Counted from the stretch's first letter, positions 8,832 through 17,163 are shown. The stretch is 36,879 nt of DNA from Nevskia soli (GCF_903970205.1 NZ_CAJCHS010000017.1:1-36879); one strand, 5' to 3'. A program made the numbers and translations. The notes: generated by a model not told the origin, from the sequence alone.

Positions 8832-11800
8832 TCATACGATGAGGGTAACTGTAAGATCGCTACCCGGAACAGATAGACCAACGCTCGCGATATCGATACT
8901 CAACTGCTGTTGAGGAAGCATCGCGGAAAGGTTGGCGCCGCTCATCGGTGCGCCCGAATTCATGGCTCCGTCCGCGATCGTGAGGCTGCAGAAAGGGCTA
9001 CCGTTGAGATTTAAGTTAATTATTATCGACGCGCCGACCGCGGCCTGCTTTACGACAGCATACAGACTTCCCACAACCTTTGGTGCGTCGATGATAATGT
9101 CGGGAGCGGCTCCGGTCTGAACAGATAAAAAACCGCCGATCTGGAATGATAGCTGGCCACCCGAAAGTGTGCGGTAACCGCCGAAATTCACGAAATTGAG
9201 GCTGTTCGTCGGGCTATTACCTTGTGAGTTTCTAATCGTACACTCCGTACTCATAATCCGTACGTTCGGCATGCTATACGGGTAACCCCAGTCACCGCTG
9301 GCAGCTGTTCCGAAGAAGTCTTTCACAAAAGGCACGACACAGACCTGTTGAAGTAACGCGAACACATCCGCGCCTGATAGATGAGCGGCGGGTATTGTGC
9401 CGTGGGCGCCCCGAGTCACCGTGAGAGAAATCCCTGTTGCGTCCAGCGCGGAGACGGCGAGGATCTCTAGATCGATAAGAATGTAGAATACCGGGGTCTC
9501 CGTGAGCGCCGTCGAAACAGTCAGTGTTGTATCTGACGGTCCGATACCGGCGGTCAAGGTTCCCGCTGGTTGTAGGTTTAACTCATCCAGATAATGAATC
9601 GCGTACGTGCCGGCGGTTGCCGTTGACGTGTTCGTCAAATCCAGAAACGACACTGGGCCGAACAGGATAGTGCCGCCTACGTTGTTCGGGATTGTCACAC
9701 CGAATGTGGGAATTGCCGGAGGAGCCGAGTCCACGGCATCGATGGGAGCCCCGCCGATCCGATATCGCGTCAGAGGGGAAATCCCATAGGGCGCCTCAAA
9801 GCCATTACTATTCGCGGCGCGACCGGAGATTTCGATTATGTTCAAGGCCTGGTTAGGAATCGTAAACTGGGCCGGACTCGTCTGCGTGGTCGCTCCAAAC
9901 TGATAAGTGCCTTGCGCGATTACAAACAGACTCGTCGAGTCGGGTTGGATGACCCACGGGCTTGCGAGGGTAAGCGTATTCGTGGTGTTTGTCGAAATTT
10001 CCAATTCCTGTGCAATGCCGGCCCCCCCCGTGATTCGGACCACCATCCCGTCGTAGGTGCCAGGTATTAGTTCGAGGTCGCTTGAGCCGATCGTATTCGA
10101 GCCGAAGATCGTAACTGGTGTCTCCGGCTGCAGTTCCATGCGCCAGTAAAAGTCCGCGTGGTCGTAGTTAGGATCGGGCGGTAGAACCGGCGTCACGGGC
10201 AGACCTAGATCCACGAACACCTGTGTCAACGGCTGATGTGATGCGATCTGAAACAGGTTGCTTGGATTCGGTCCGCGGTACACGTTAAACGTCAATGCAT
10301 TCGAAGGAAAGCTGAGGCCGGTCAGACTAATCGTGTTCGTGCTTGAACCCGTATTTACCGCGGCCTGTACCGTGAAAGAAAGCGGACTCTCGGCGCCGCT
10401 CGCGCCCACGCTTGTGACCGCATAGTACAAGGTTTGGCCGCTGGTGATCGATCCACCTGAGCTTTGGATGCCTGCTACCAAAGATAATAAGGGGATGTCT
10501 GGAGCTCCCTGCGTGCTTGCGCCCGGAGCCGCGAAAGCGATGCTAGCCGTTACCGTCGCGGTGCCGTCGGGCGCCTGGCTCCATGATTCAGATACTCCGA
10601 ACTGCAAGGTTCCGCTGCTGTCCAAGACGACCCCGGCGAGCGGTCGCGGTAAGTTGACTCCCGTGTTGCCTTGACGTCGGCTAGCGTCCGCGGGTGTTTG
10701 ACCGTTCGTATCGTCGTACCACGCGTCCATATGAAGCTGGGCCGTGACGACCGCCGTCCGGTAATTAGGCCCGGGTTGGATCCCGGTTACCCTAAAAGTT
10801 GTGCGCGAGAAGCCTTCTTTGTTATACGTGAATGTGATAATGTCGCCGGGAGTCAGGCCAAGAGCCTTGGCGCTCGTCGTGAACTCAATGATGCTATTGC
10901 CCTGCACGCTCTTCGATAAGAAGAAGGTCAGGATTCGCGCCGCTTGATCGTAGTGCGGAAGACCGAGTACCGGTGTCGTGCTTGTGATCTCCTGTCCCAT
11001 TGCTGCGACGTCGTCCACATCTACTACCGAAAGGCTGTCCTGCTGATAGTCGTTGAAGGCATCCTGAAACTCCGCGCTGAACCGGTTCGGAGTATCGGCT
11101 GAAGATCGGGCCTTCAGGCTCACGCTTGACGCGCCCTGGCTGGTCCGCGCAATTCCGGTAGTGCCATTGGTTCCGTCTCCGAACTCGTACGCGGCCCAAC
11201 CGCCATCAACAGTAGAGACGGCGTTGCTGTTTGCCGGAAGAGCTGGTTGCTGAAGCGCAACGGTGTTTTCAACGATCAGTTGGAGCAGACCGTTAGATCC
11301 GTAACGCAACAAAAGCCGCGAACCGTTGCGGATGCCTCGAATTACGTCGGAAGCGGCGCGCCGGCTCTTAATAACTAAGTTGCACTGAAACCGCGGCGTC
11401 ATCACCGGATTTCCAAAGAGGTCAGTCGTCTGGATCTGCTCAGCGCAGTAGCTAGCCGTGGCGGCGAACGTGCTCATATCGAGCTCCGCAAAAGCCCAAC
11501 CAATGCGCTGTAACACGTCGAGGATGACCCACGCGGGGTTATTGGAGAACGTCTGACCTAGGCTATTGGAATTGGCGTCATACTGTTGAGTCAACAATCC
11601 ATCTATGAGCACCGCGATTGAGGGCAGATCCGAACCGTCGTTGATGCTGTTCGGGACAACAACGGCGAGATAAGCCATGCTGCCGTAAGGGTCGCCCAAC
11701 GGATTTCCCTGCGCGTCAGTAAAGTCAAGGTTAAATGCGCCGGACCGAGTTCCGCTGCTGACGAGCGTATACCATCCTGTCCCTGTCATATTCTGGCCGG

Positions 11801-12782
11801 AAACAGCTGCTGGTATCTCAATGCTATTAACGAGGACCATCTGAATATCCTCGATAGGTCCCATTCCAAGCAGAAGTTCGAAGTGAGTTAGATTTCCGTC
11901 GTTTCTAGAGAAGACGATACTCGGGTGAAACCAAGCAGTCCCATAAACTAGAGGGACGAAATCGTTGTAGCGCGCCTCGTTGTCGTCGACCGGCGAGAGG
12001 TGGGACCCCTTTTCTCCCGCGCTGCGTACGACGATCGTCGGGGGTACAAATTCGATGCCTCCGAACCGCGCTGTCGTGCGATTGGAAGTATCGATATTGA
12101 ACATCCCTCTTAGGGTACAGTCGCTACGGGTATAGGCACAAGCTGTGTAGGGCTGCTGCGACGCCCCCGCGACTTCGAAATTGCCGCATCCGCCGTCGAC
12201 ATCGGGAGAGTAGCCACACCGGTAATAGCGTGAGTACTGTCCGGCTGTTCCGCCCGAGGCAGCCTGCTGGCGCGAGGGTAGATCAGCCGGGAACGTCCAG
12301 GGACAACGTTTCTGGATTCTTGTGTCCGGCAGCACGACGCGCTGCAGAGACAACCGATTACTCGCGCTCACCCGGAACGTCTGCTCGGTGATAAGGTCCG
12401 GCGAATCGAGAATTCCTTTGAACAGTACTTGCACGTTGCTTGAAGGTGCACTATTCGCGAAGCTGTAGAACACGATCGAAACCGTGACTTGGCCGCCTTT
12501 CACCCCAATATTCTGATTGATTTCCGATATATAGGAATCGGCATTGGCTAGCTCAATCGTAATCTTAGGAAGCGTATCGATGCCCAGGTCGGAGCCGATC
12601 TGCATCTGAAACACATTCTGTTTCAAAACTCTGGGTTGATAGAGCGTGCCATTGATCAGAACGGCGTGAGTGCTCCAACTCTCGGTCAAAACGTCCGTGC
12701 CGTCGGAGAACGTGCAGTCGAATAACAAGAGGGGAGTATCCGCAATGAGCTGTTCTTTGGCTGTGTATAGGGTCGGGGTCAC
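8832..12782 (-). CDS. Giant phage tail hub/tip protein, gpL-like and gpJ-like domains fused
   Basis: The GTG at 12782, one base after the stop of the previous gene, gives 1316 residues. A start at 12848 would overlap that gene by 65 bases and is less likely. Residues 1-230 resemble the lambda gpL/GTA hub domain, with cysteines C160, C189, C199, C215 and C222; the RCGY and ACAYTRSDC contexts recall the gpL iron-sulfur site. Residues 270-700 resemble gpJ-type hub proteins (FVPLVYGTAWF; NPAWVILDVLQRIGWAF; SYCAEQI). The remainder is a series of beta-sandwich, Ig/FN3-like segments, including one with YYAVTSVGASGAESPLS. The role would be to close the tail tube, contact the cell surface and anchor the outer tail protein. 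Confidence 0.7.
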   Translation of the reverse strand: MTPTLYTAKEQLIADTPLLLFDCTFSDGTDVLTESWSTHAVLINGTLYQPRVLKQNVFQMQIGSDLGIDTLPKITIELANADSYISEINQNIGVKGGQVTVSIVFYSFANSAPSSNVQVLFKGILDSPDLITEQTFRVSASNRLSLQRVVLPDTRIQKRCPWTFPADLPSRQQAASGGTAGQYSRYYRCGYSPDVDGGCGNFEVAGASQQPYTACAYTRSDCTLRGMFNIDTSNRTTARFGGIEFVPPTIVVRSAGEKGSHLSPVDDNEARYNDFVPLVYGTAWFHPSIVFSRNDGNLTHFELLLGMGPIEDIQMVLVNSIEIPAAVSGQNMTGTGWYTLVSSGTRSGAFNLDFTDAQGNPLGDPYGSMAYLAVVVPNSINDGSDLPSIAVLIDGLLTQQYDANSNSLGQTFSNNPAWVILDVLQRIGWAFAELDMSTFAATASYCAEQIQTTDLFGNPVMTPRFQCNLVIKSRRAASDVIRGIRNGSRLLLRYGSNGLLQLIVENTVALQQPALPANSNAVSTVDGGWAAYEFGDGTNGTTGIARTSQGASSVSLKARSSADTPNRFSAEFQDAFNDYQQDSLSVVDVDDVAAMGQEITSTTPVLGLPHYDQAARILTFFLSKSVQGNSIIEFTTSAKALGLTPGDIITFTYNKEGFSRTTFRVTGIQPGPNYRTAVVTAQLHMDAWYDDTNGQTPADASRRQGNTGVNLPRPLAGVVLDSSGTLQFGVSESWSQAPDGTATVTASIAFAAPGASTQGAPDIPLLSLVAGIQSSGGSITSGQTLYYAVTSVGASGAESPLSFTVQAAVNTGSSTNTISLTGLSFPSNALTFNVYRGPNPSNLFQIASHQPLTQVFVDLGLPVTPVLPPDPNYDHADFYWRMELQPETPVTIFGSNTIGSSDLELIPGTYDGMVVRITGGAGIAQELEISTNTTNTLTLASPWVIQPDSTSLFVIAQGTYQFGATTQTSPAQFTIPNQALNIIEISGRAANSNGFEAPYGISPLTRYRIGGAPIDAVDSAPPAIPTFGVTIPNNVGGTILFGPVSFLDLTNTSTATAGTYAIHYLDELNLQPAGTLTAGIGPSDTTLTVSTALTETPVFYILIDLEILAVSALDATGISLTVTRGAHGTIPAAHLSGADVFALLQQVCVVPFVKDFFGTAASGDWGYPYSMPNVRIMSTECTIRNSQGNSPTNSLNFVNFGGYRTLSGGQLSFQIGGFLSVQTGAAPDIIIDAPKVVGSLYAVVKQAAVGASIIINLNLNGSPFCSLTIADGAMNSGAPMSGANLSAMLPQQQLSIDIASVGLSVPGSDLTVTLIV

Positions 12783-12783
12783 G

Positions 12784-13587
12784 TCACGAGCTCGCTGGGG
12801 AAAGGATGTTAACGCGCAGGTTGTTCTGTGACGGGCCGGTCGACACAACGGTAACCTGATTCATATCGAAGCGCGCAGACGGATACGTCGCGTTTGCCGA
12901 CGTCGTTGGGAGATATGTTCCGGGATGAGGTTGGGCATCCACCTGTAACCCAAAAACGTCTACGGTGGATTCTGCTGGAACCTCCAGAGAAAACTCACCC
13001 AACGTGCTTTGGCTGCTTGCAAACGTGCTACTTATGTAGAATCGAGTCCACGCTAAGGAGGGGGAAACCGATTGCGACGCCGTGTTGTTACCGTCGCTGC
13101 GGGAAAGCATGACTGTGCAAGGACCGCTGCTAGACCGTAGATACACGCTAAAGGCGCAAGTGTATTGACCGGGTATTGAAACCGACTGGGTCACCGGCAA
13201 GGAGGTCTGGGACGAATTAACCACCTGAATGGCAGCTGCGCCTCCCATGGGGTCCGCGATCCCTGCCGTTATCTGGAGTAGGCTACTGAATACCCAGCAA
13301 GATTGAGTCAGGTCTCCGTTGAAGAGGAGCAAGTTCGCGCTCGGGTCTACAAACAGGAACGGTTGAAGCGAGCCCTCGCACGACTCGAAAAACGAAGTGA
13401 TCGTGTCGGCCTCCGCATCGGTGATGCTTTCGTAATCCAATATCCATCGAACCTGCGGAGCGTAGATGTCGTATAAAGATATGACGGAACCGTCTTGGGC
13501 GATATTCTGGATGGTCCGCTCCAACCGTTCCTTGATTAGTGGATACTGGGCCAGCGTTCCCGTTGCGAGCTGTGGGTAAAAGAGCAT
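12784..13587 (-). CDS. Distal tail protein paralogue with appended jelly-roll domain
   Basis: This protein has 267 residues. The first 90 align by eye with the next gene to the right: both open with a LATG-x2-AQYP motif, then a conserved W, an E-x3-I-x2-FF motif and F-x-F-x-DP. This resembles the DUF2460-like/distal tail families of siphophages. Residues 93-235 form a jelly-roll like those of carbohydrate-binding modules, ending in the common QPHPGTYLPTT strand. A short tail follows. A Shine-Dalgarno AGGA lies before the ATG, overlapping the upstream stop region. It is likely a ring protein between tail tube and hub that also displays a glycan-binding domain; the glycan role is inference. Confidence 0.65.
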   Translation of the reverse strand: MLFYPQLATGTLAQYPLIKERLERTIQNIAQDGSVISLYDIYAPQVRWILDYESITDAEADTITSFFESCEGSLQPFLFVDPSANLLLFNGDLTQSCWVFSSLLQITAGIADPMGGAAAIQVVNSSQTSLPVTQSVSIPGQYTCAFSVYLRSSSGPCTVMLSRSDGNNTASQSVSPSLAWTRFYISSTFASSQSTLGEFSLEVPAESTVDVFGLQVDAQPHPGTYLPTTSANATYPSARFDMNQVTVVSTGPSQNNLRVNILSPASS

Positions 13588-13588
13588 A

Positions 13589-13948
13589 CTAGGTCCTGTT
13601 CTCCCGAATTGTCACGGTTGTCTTGCCGGAGAGAACCCCGACGGAAGTCTCATCCAGTTCATCGCTCACGATGGAACAATTTGGATAGACTTGTGCGCTC
13701 CAGGGATCGGTAAACGCGAACGTGCCTGCCGCTCCTTGATTTTTCAGAAAGAACTCCTCTATGGTGTTCATTTCCTGCTCACTTAATTGGCTCAGTGCGA
13801 TTATCCATTGGTGTAGAACTCCTGGGGAGTTCCTGAAACGCTGTTCCGACCCGTCAAAAAAGCGAACGACATCCGCCCGAAAGGAAACAATGTACCGAGC
13901 GGGGTATTGAGCTACCGCTCCAGTGGCGAGAATGGGGAATTGTGCCAT
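13589..13948 (-). CDS. Small distal tail protein
   Basis: This 119-residue protein has the features of the short distal or minor tail proteins found in siphophages and GTA clusters. It has a beta-strand N-terminus with RFFDGSEQRFRN, a helix with an E-x3-I-x2-FF motif near residues 78-88, and AFTDPWSAQVYPNC. It is a clear paralogue of the N-terminal domain of the following gene. It sits directly after the chaperone pair, where a long tape-measure gene would normally intervene. The start is ATG without a strong Shine-Dalgarno. The exact family is uncertain. Confidence 0.65.
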   Translation of the reverse strand: MAQFPILATGAVAQYPARYIVSFRADVVRFFDGSEQRFRNSPGVLHQWIIALSQLSEQEMNTIEEFFLKNQGAAGTFAFTDPWSAQVYPNCSIVSDELDETSVGVLSGKTTVTIRENRT

Positions 13949-13975
13949 AAGTGTTACAGTTCGTTCATACCAAGG

Positions 13976-14377
13976 TCACCGGACAATCCGGCGTTGCTCG
14001 TTAGTTCGCTGAATCTCGGATGCATCCCGCCGTTCCTCCTCTTCCAGTTCTTTTGCCAATACAACGAATGCATCTGTTTCGCGACCATCCCGTTCACCAG
14101 CGTAACTTCCACCATGCCGCTTCCAGACCGCATAGCTCTCCAAATATCCCAGGCTGCTCGCGCTCACATATGACTTAGGACACTCAAACAGCACCAGGTC
14201 CTTGCGGACCCAAACCGGTGTCCTTGCATCGGGATCCAGGGGAATCAGGAAACCGCATCGCCGGGCGCGCTCCATGTGCTTAGCACGACACTCGTCGCAA
14301 TTCCACGCGGCTCGGCCCCTGCGGTAGAAATGGAATGCGACCCTTAGTTTTTTATTTCTGCTTCCGAAAGCCGGCAC
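13976..14377 (-). CDS. T-like frame of a frameshifted tail-assembly chaperone, with cysteine-rich motif
   Basis: This open frame of 133 codons (possible GTG at 14377) lies in the -1 frame relative to the G-like gene and overlaps it by 34 bases. It is most likely reached by ribosomal frameshifting at 14347-14353, which would add about 123 residues (from LRVAF onward) to the G-like protein and give a GT-like product of about 244 residues. The segment contains CDEC-x10-C plus a later cysteine in FECPKSY (C27, C30, C41, C66), which could bind zinc. The C-terminus is acidic then basic and probably helical. The independent GTG start has only a weak Shine-Dalgarno, so separate translation is possible but not favoured. 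Confidence 0.75.
   Translation of the reverse strand: MPAFGSRNKKLRVAFHFYRRGRAAWNCDECRAKHMERARRCGFLIPLDPDARTPVWVRKDLVLFECPKSYVSASSLGYLESYAVWKRHGGSYAGERDGRETDAFVVLAKELEEEERRDASEIQRTNEQRRIVR
14294..14353 (-). promoter_or_regulatory. Programmed -1 frameshift site: slippery heptamer plus stem-loop
   Basis: Reading the minus strand, A AAA AAC at 14353-14347 is in the canonical X XXY YYZ phase of the G-like frame and is followed at once by TAA. A five-base spacer (TAAGG) leads into the stem GTCGCATTCCA at 14341-14331, which pairs with TGGAATTGCGAC at 14305-14294: eleven base pairs with one bulged T. The 25-base loop contains a GC-rich inner CGC...GCG / GGC...GCC stem that could extend it. The -1 frame after the slip is open for 123 codons. 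Confidence 0.85.
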
Positions 14378-14709
14378 ACGGCTTTCACCAGAAGCAGCGC
14401 TTCGCGAAAGAGTTCTTCCGGACCCCTTTCGGCTAGCGTCCTGGAGGTCGCGGCGACACCGTCGATCTCTAGACCTTCAATCCCCTGCAGACCCCACTCG
14501 AGATATAAGTCGTCGATTTCGGCCGAAAGAACCCCTGCGTCAATCTTGTCCTGTTCGGACGTTCCAGCCTGGAAAAACTCGAGTTTAGGCGCGATCGCAC
14601 GCACTCGCCGCATTAAATCCAGCCGCCTCGCAAACGACATTCGCCGCACTAAGTAGAAGACGTCCGGCTGGATTGACGACCGTATTCTTTCATCGCTCTC
14701 GTAAGTCAT
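14344..14709 (-). CDS. G-like tail-assembly chaperone
   Basis: This 121-residue, mostly helical protein lies immediately after the tail-tube gene, the standard position of the tail-assembly chaperone (lambda gpG type). Its last sense codons (ATA AAA AAC, then TAA) form a slippery heptamer leading into the overlapping T-like frame. The sequence alone does not identify a family; the assignment rests on position, size and the frameshift cassette. In lambda-type tails, G and GT coat the tape-measure protein during assembly, but no tape-measure gene follows here. The ATG start lies 4 bases after the tube gene's coding end, with only a weak GGAT upstream. Confidence 0.72.
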   Translation of the reverse strand: MTYESDERIRSSIQPDVFYLVRRMSFARRLDLMRRVRAIAPKLEFFQAGTSEQDKIDAGVLSAEIDDLYLEWGLQGIEGLEIDGVAATSRTLAERGPEELFREALLLVKAVCRLSEAEIKN

Positions 14710-14712
14710 GCT

Positions 14713-15879
14713 TTATCCAAATGCAATGGCGATTTCGTCGTCGCCAAGCCCTTGCGCCTGTGAACCTTCGAACTGCCAAAGCAGGCGTGTATCCTTGTCA
14801 TTGAATTGAGGAACCTCCGGGACGACGCTGCCCATGAAGAAACCCAGTAGCTCACCGGATTGGCTACCTAATTGGAATCCGGCCGAAATCGGTAACCGCT
14901 GGCGCGCGGCCTGATAAAGCGCCGTTGTCGCGGTGTCATCCTGACCGTATAGACCCAAATTCATCAACACTTTCCGCAATCCCGGGTTAATCGCTTGCGG
15001 GAGCGTAAAGCCGAACTCCTGATTTCGCAAGTCTAACTGGTTGTTTAACATGACGTCTGCGCTCGTCAAAGTTAGAAACTGAGTCGCAACCGTCCCGAGC
15101 CAGGCTTGTCCTAGGTGGCCGGCGACGATCGTCGTAGGCGGAGTTCCCAGGGCGGGCTCAATTGGGAAAGCGGATAGTTGTCCCTCGCCCGCCGCGAAAG
15201 AACTGGAGTCAAGAACGTCTTGTGAGTAGCCCTTGAACTGAAACTGCTGATAATCCGCGTTGACGGAAAATGAAAGCTGATCAACGGCGCAACCACTCAA
15301 GAGTCGTTGCACGGCGGTGACGGGCGTCCAATAATCGAATAAGCTGTAACTGGGAAGCTCGGTCGCCGGCTGATACGTCACGGTTGGACCCACCGCGGCG
15401 CCGGTCACCGGGACATTCGTAAAGGGTGAGTTCAAGACTACCGATGTTGTGGTTGTCCCGGTAACGAACCGAATTTCGCCCATATACGTGATGGCCTGGC
15501 GCAGAGACAGCCCGTGCGGTGCTTCGAAAGTTATCACCGAAGTCGTCGAGTTCGGCGCGATGGAACCGCCATTGAAGAACATCGGGACGGATCCGAGCGC
15601 GCTTTCGAACATAGGACCATAGCCAGGGGAGATGCCGGGCGTAGTCCACGCAGTCATGTACGTAGTGACCTGGAAGTTCGTCTGTTTTCGCAAGTTGGCA
15701 GGCGCTCCCAGATAGGTTCGAGTACCCGTTTTGTCTTTACGGATCGACGTCGAAACCTTCTGCTGAACCGTCATCTCCAAAGCAGAGATTCGATTCTGGG
15801 CAGTAACAGTTCCCACCTGCCCGTAAGAAGGTTCCAACTGGCAATACCAGCGGTTGTTATTAGATGAAATATAAGCCAT
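14713..15879 (-). CDS. Phage major tail tube protein (putative)
   Basis: This 388-residue, beta-rich, soluble protein has low charge and many T, S, G and Q residues. It lies between a tail completion protein and the tail-assembly chaperone pair, the usual position of the major tail protein of siphophages. The N-terminus (MAYISSNNN..., then KVSTSIRKDKTGTRTYLG) and the repeated beta segments fit a tail-tube fold with an added domain. At 388 residues it is longer than many siphophage tube proteins, so an inserted domain at about 90-180 is likely. The ATG at 15879 has a moderate AGG upstream. The call rests on gene order and composition more than on a motif. Confidence 0.62.
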   Translation of the reverse strand: MAYISSNNNRWYCQLEPSYGQVGTVTAQNRISALEMTVQQKVSTSIRKDKTGTRTYLGAPANLRKQTNFQVTTYMTAWTTPGISPGYGPMFESALGSVPMFFNGGSIAPNSTTSVITFEAPHGLSLRQAITYMGEIRFVTGTTTTSVVLNSPFTNVPVTGAAVGPTVTYQPATELPSYSLFDYWTPVTAVQRLLSGCAVDQLSFSVNADYQQFQFKGYSQDVLDSSSFAAGEGQLSAFPIEPALGTPPTTIVAGHLGQAWLGTVATQFLTLTSADVMLNNQLDLRNQEFGFTLPQAINPGLRKVLMNLGLYGQDDTATTALYQAARQRLPISAGFQLGSQSGELLGFFMGSVVPEVPQFNDKDTRLLWQFEGSQAQGLGDDEIAIAFG

Positions 15880-15890
15880 GGTTTATCTAC

Positions 15891-16382
15891 CTAGATACTC
15901 ACGTCGATCCCCAGGGTAATCTTCGCCAGTTGAAGAAAACCCTTGCCGCCTTTCTTGACCGCGACGAAATTAACCTCATAACCGCCGCGATAAAAGAGGC
16001 CGTTTCCCCAGTCACCTCTAGCGCCGTCAAAAACCTCGCAGGTTGCGCTGACGTAGTTCTCGAGTGTCGTCTGAATGCCGCCAATTTGGTTCTGGGAGAA
16101 CCGCACGTCCACTGTTAACTGAGCGCTTCCCGAAAACGTGCGAAACTTTTCCTTCAGCGTATTATTTATCCGGTCGCAGTAGACCGCAAAAACCGGATAA
16201 GAGAGCACAAGGCTTTGTTCCATAATCTCGGGGCTCGCCGCGCCGGTCGTGACCGACTGAATCGAAATGGCGGGAACCGCCGCCAGAGCCTGGGCATTTG
16301 CGTTGAGCTGAAACGACGAGCCCACCGCGGTGGTAAGGTAAGCCACAGCCGTCGCTTCTACTGTAGTCGCCAATGAAATCAC
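15891..16382 (-). CDS. Phage head-tail joining or tail completion protein (putative)
   Basis: This 163-residue protein sits between the connector-like protein and the tail tube, where tail terminator or head-closure proteins normally lie. It has a helical, alanine-rich N-terminal half (EATAVAYLTTAVGSSFQLN) and a beta-rich C-terminal half (GSAQLTVDVRFSQNQIGG; GYEVNFVAVKKGGKGF), as in many tail-terminator proteins. The start is GTG at 16382, one base after the stop of the upstream gene, indicating translational coupling. No motif settles the exact role. Confidence 0.55.
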   Translation of the reverse strand: MISLATTVEATAVAYLTTAVGSSFQLNANAQALAAVPAISIQSVTTGAASPEIMEQSLVLSYPVFAVYCDRINNTLKEKFRTFSGSAQLTVDVRFSQNQIGGIQTTLENYVSATCEVFDGARGDWGNGLFYRGGYEVNFVAVKKGGKGFLQLAKITLGIDVSI

Positions 16383-16383
16383 A

Positions 16384-17151
16384 TCAGCCTCGCATAATCC
16401 GGCGCGGAAGATCGCGGGTTACGTCTGCACCTTGCCCGGTCCCCGGCGCCTGCCCGGTAGTTGTCCCTGGCAAAAGGAACTGAAAGCTCGCGCCCAGCGT
16501 GAGCGGAGACGTATTTTGCAGCGTCAAGGCGCTGGGCGCGACGCCGCCGTAAAAATTCCAACCAACCGCATTGGACGGCCACACCGGAGCACTGACAACA
16601 ATAACGTTCCCGTCCGGGACAGCCTGTTGTACGGTAACTGCGGGTGAGCTTTCCTGGGCTTCAGCATTGACAAACGTGACCGACAAATACCCGATCCCGC
16701 CGGCTTGCGAAGCGGGGGCTAGGGTGATCACGGGCGGCCCTGGCATCGGCAAAGGGTCCACCACGATCCCCGCGCCCGTGTCGATAAACCGCGTACAGTA
16801 CAAATTCGCTAATTGCTCGAACTGCTTCCATTTTCCCTGATAACGGTCACTGAGCTGGTTGAAATAAGCGTCTCGATACACAAGCTCGAGACTCTTAAAG
16901 GTATGCCAGAGTTGCAGGGCCGGCGTTACGCTGAGATTGGTCACGTCGAGAGGAGTCTCCCCTAACACTGGATCGTAAATCGATGCCTCGCGTCCGAATA
17001 TGACCGTTAGGGCGACGCTAACCTCGTTATACGCAAGTTGTAATTTGTTGGTTAGATTGATTCCCTCTACTCCAACCACGTTCAAGAGATAAGAGTCCTG
17101 CTGCGCCAGGTCTTCGATCGTCGAGGGCGGCCCATCTGAAAACAATGCCAT
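16384..17151 (-). CDS. Head-tail connector-like protein with appended Ig-like domain (putative)
   Basis: This protein has 255 residues. The N-terminal part to about 125 is helical (EDLAQQDSYLLNVVGVEGINL; ALQLWHTFKSLELVYRDAYFNQ; QGKWKQFEQLANLYC) and resembles helical adaptor/connector proteins that follow the capsid gene. Residues 140-235 form a separate beta-sandwich with the pattern YLSVTFVNAEAQESSPAVTV ... GWNFYGG, an FN3/Ig-like unit of the sort found on phage structural proteins. A similar unit occurs in the hub protein. A Shine-Dalgarno TGGAGA precedes the ATG at 17151. The connector role is inferred from gene order. Confidence 0.58.
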   Translation of the reverse strand: MALFSDGPPSTIEDLAQQDSYLLNVVGVEGINLTNKLQLAYNEVSVALTVIFGREASIYDPVLGETPLDVTNLSVTPALQLWHTFKSLELVYRDAYFNQLSDRYQGKWKQFEQLANLYCTRFIDTGAGIVVDPLPMPGPPVITLAPASQAGGIGYLSVTFVNAEAQESSPAVTVQQAVPDGNVIVVSAPVWPSNAVGWNFYGGVAPSALTLQNTSPLTLGASFQFLLPGTTTGQAPGTGQGADVTRDLPRRIMRG

Positions 17152-17163
17152 TCAGATTCTCCA

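Noticed and set aside
14347-14353. The A6 run as a sequencing error that split one gene into two.
   Set aside because: It is in exact slippery phase, next to a stop and followed at 5 bases by a strong stem, all independent of run length; gene order also predicts a frameshift here. An error is still possible but less likely.
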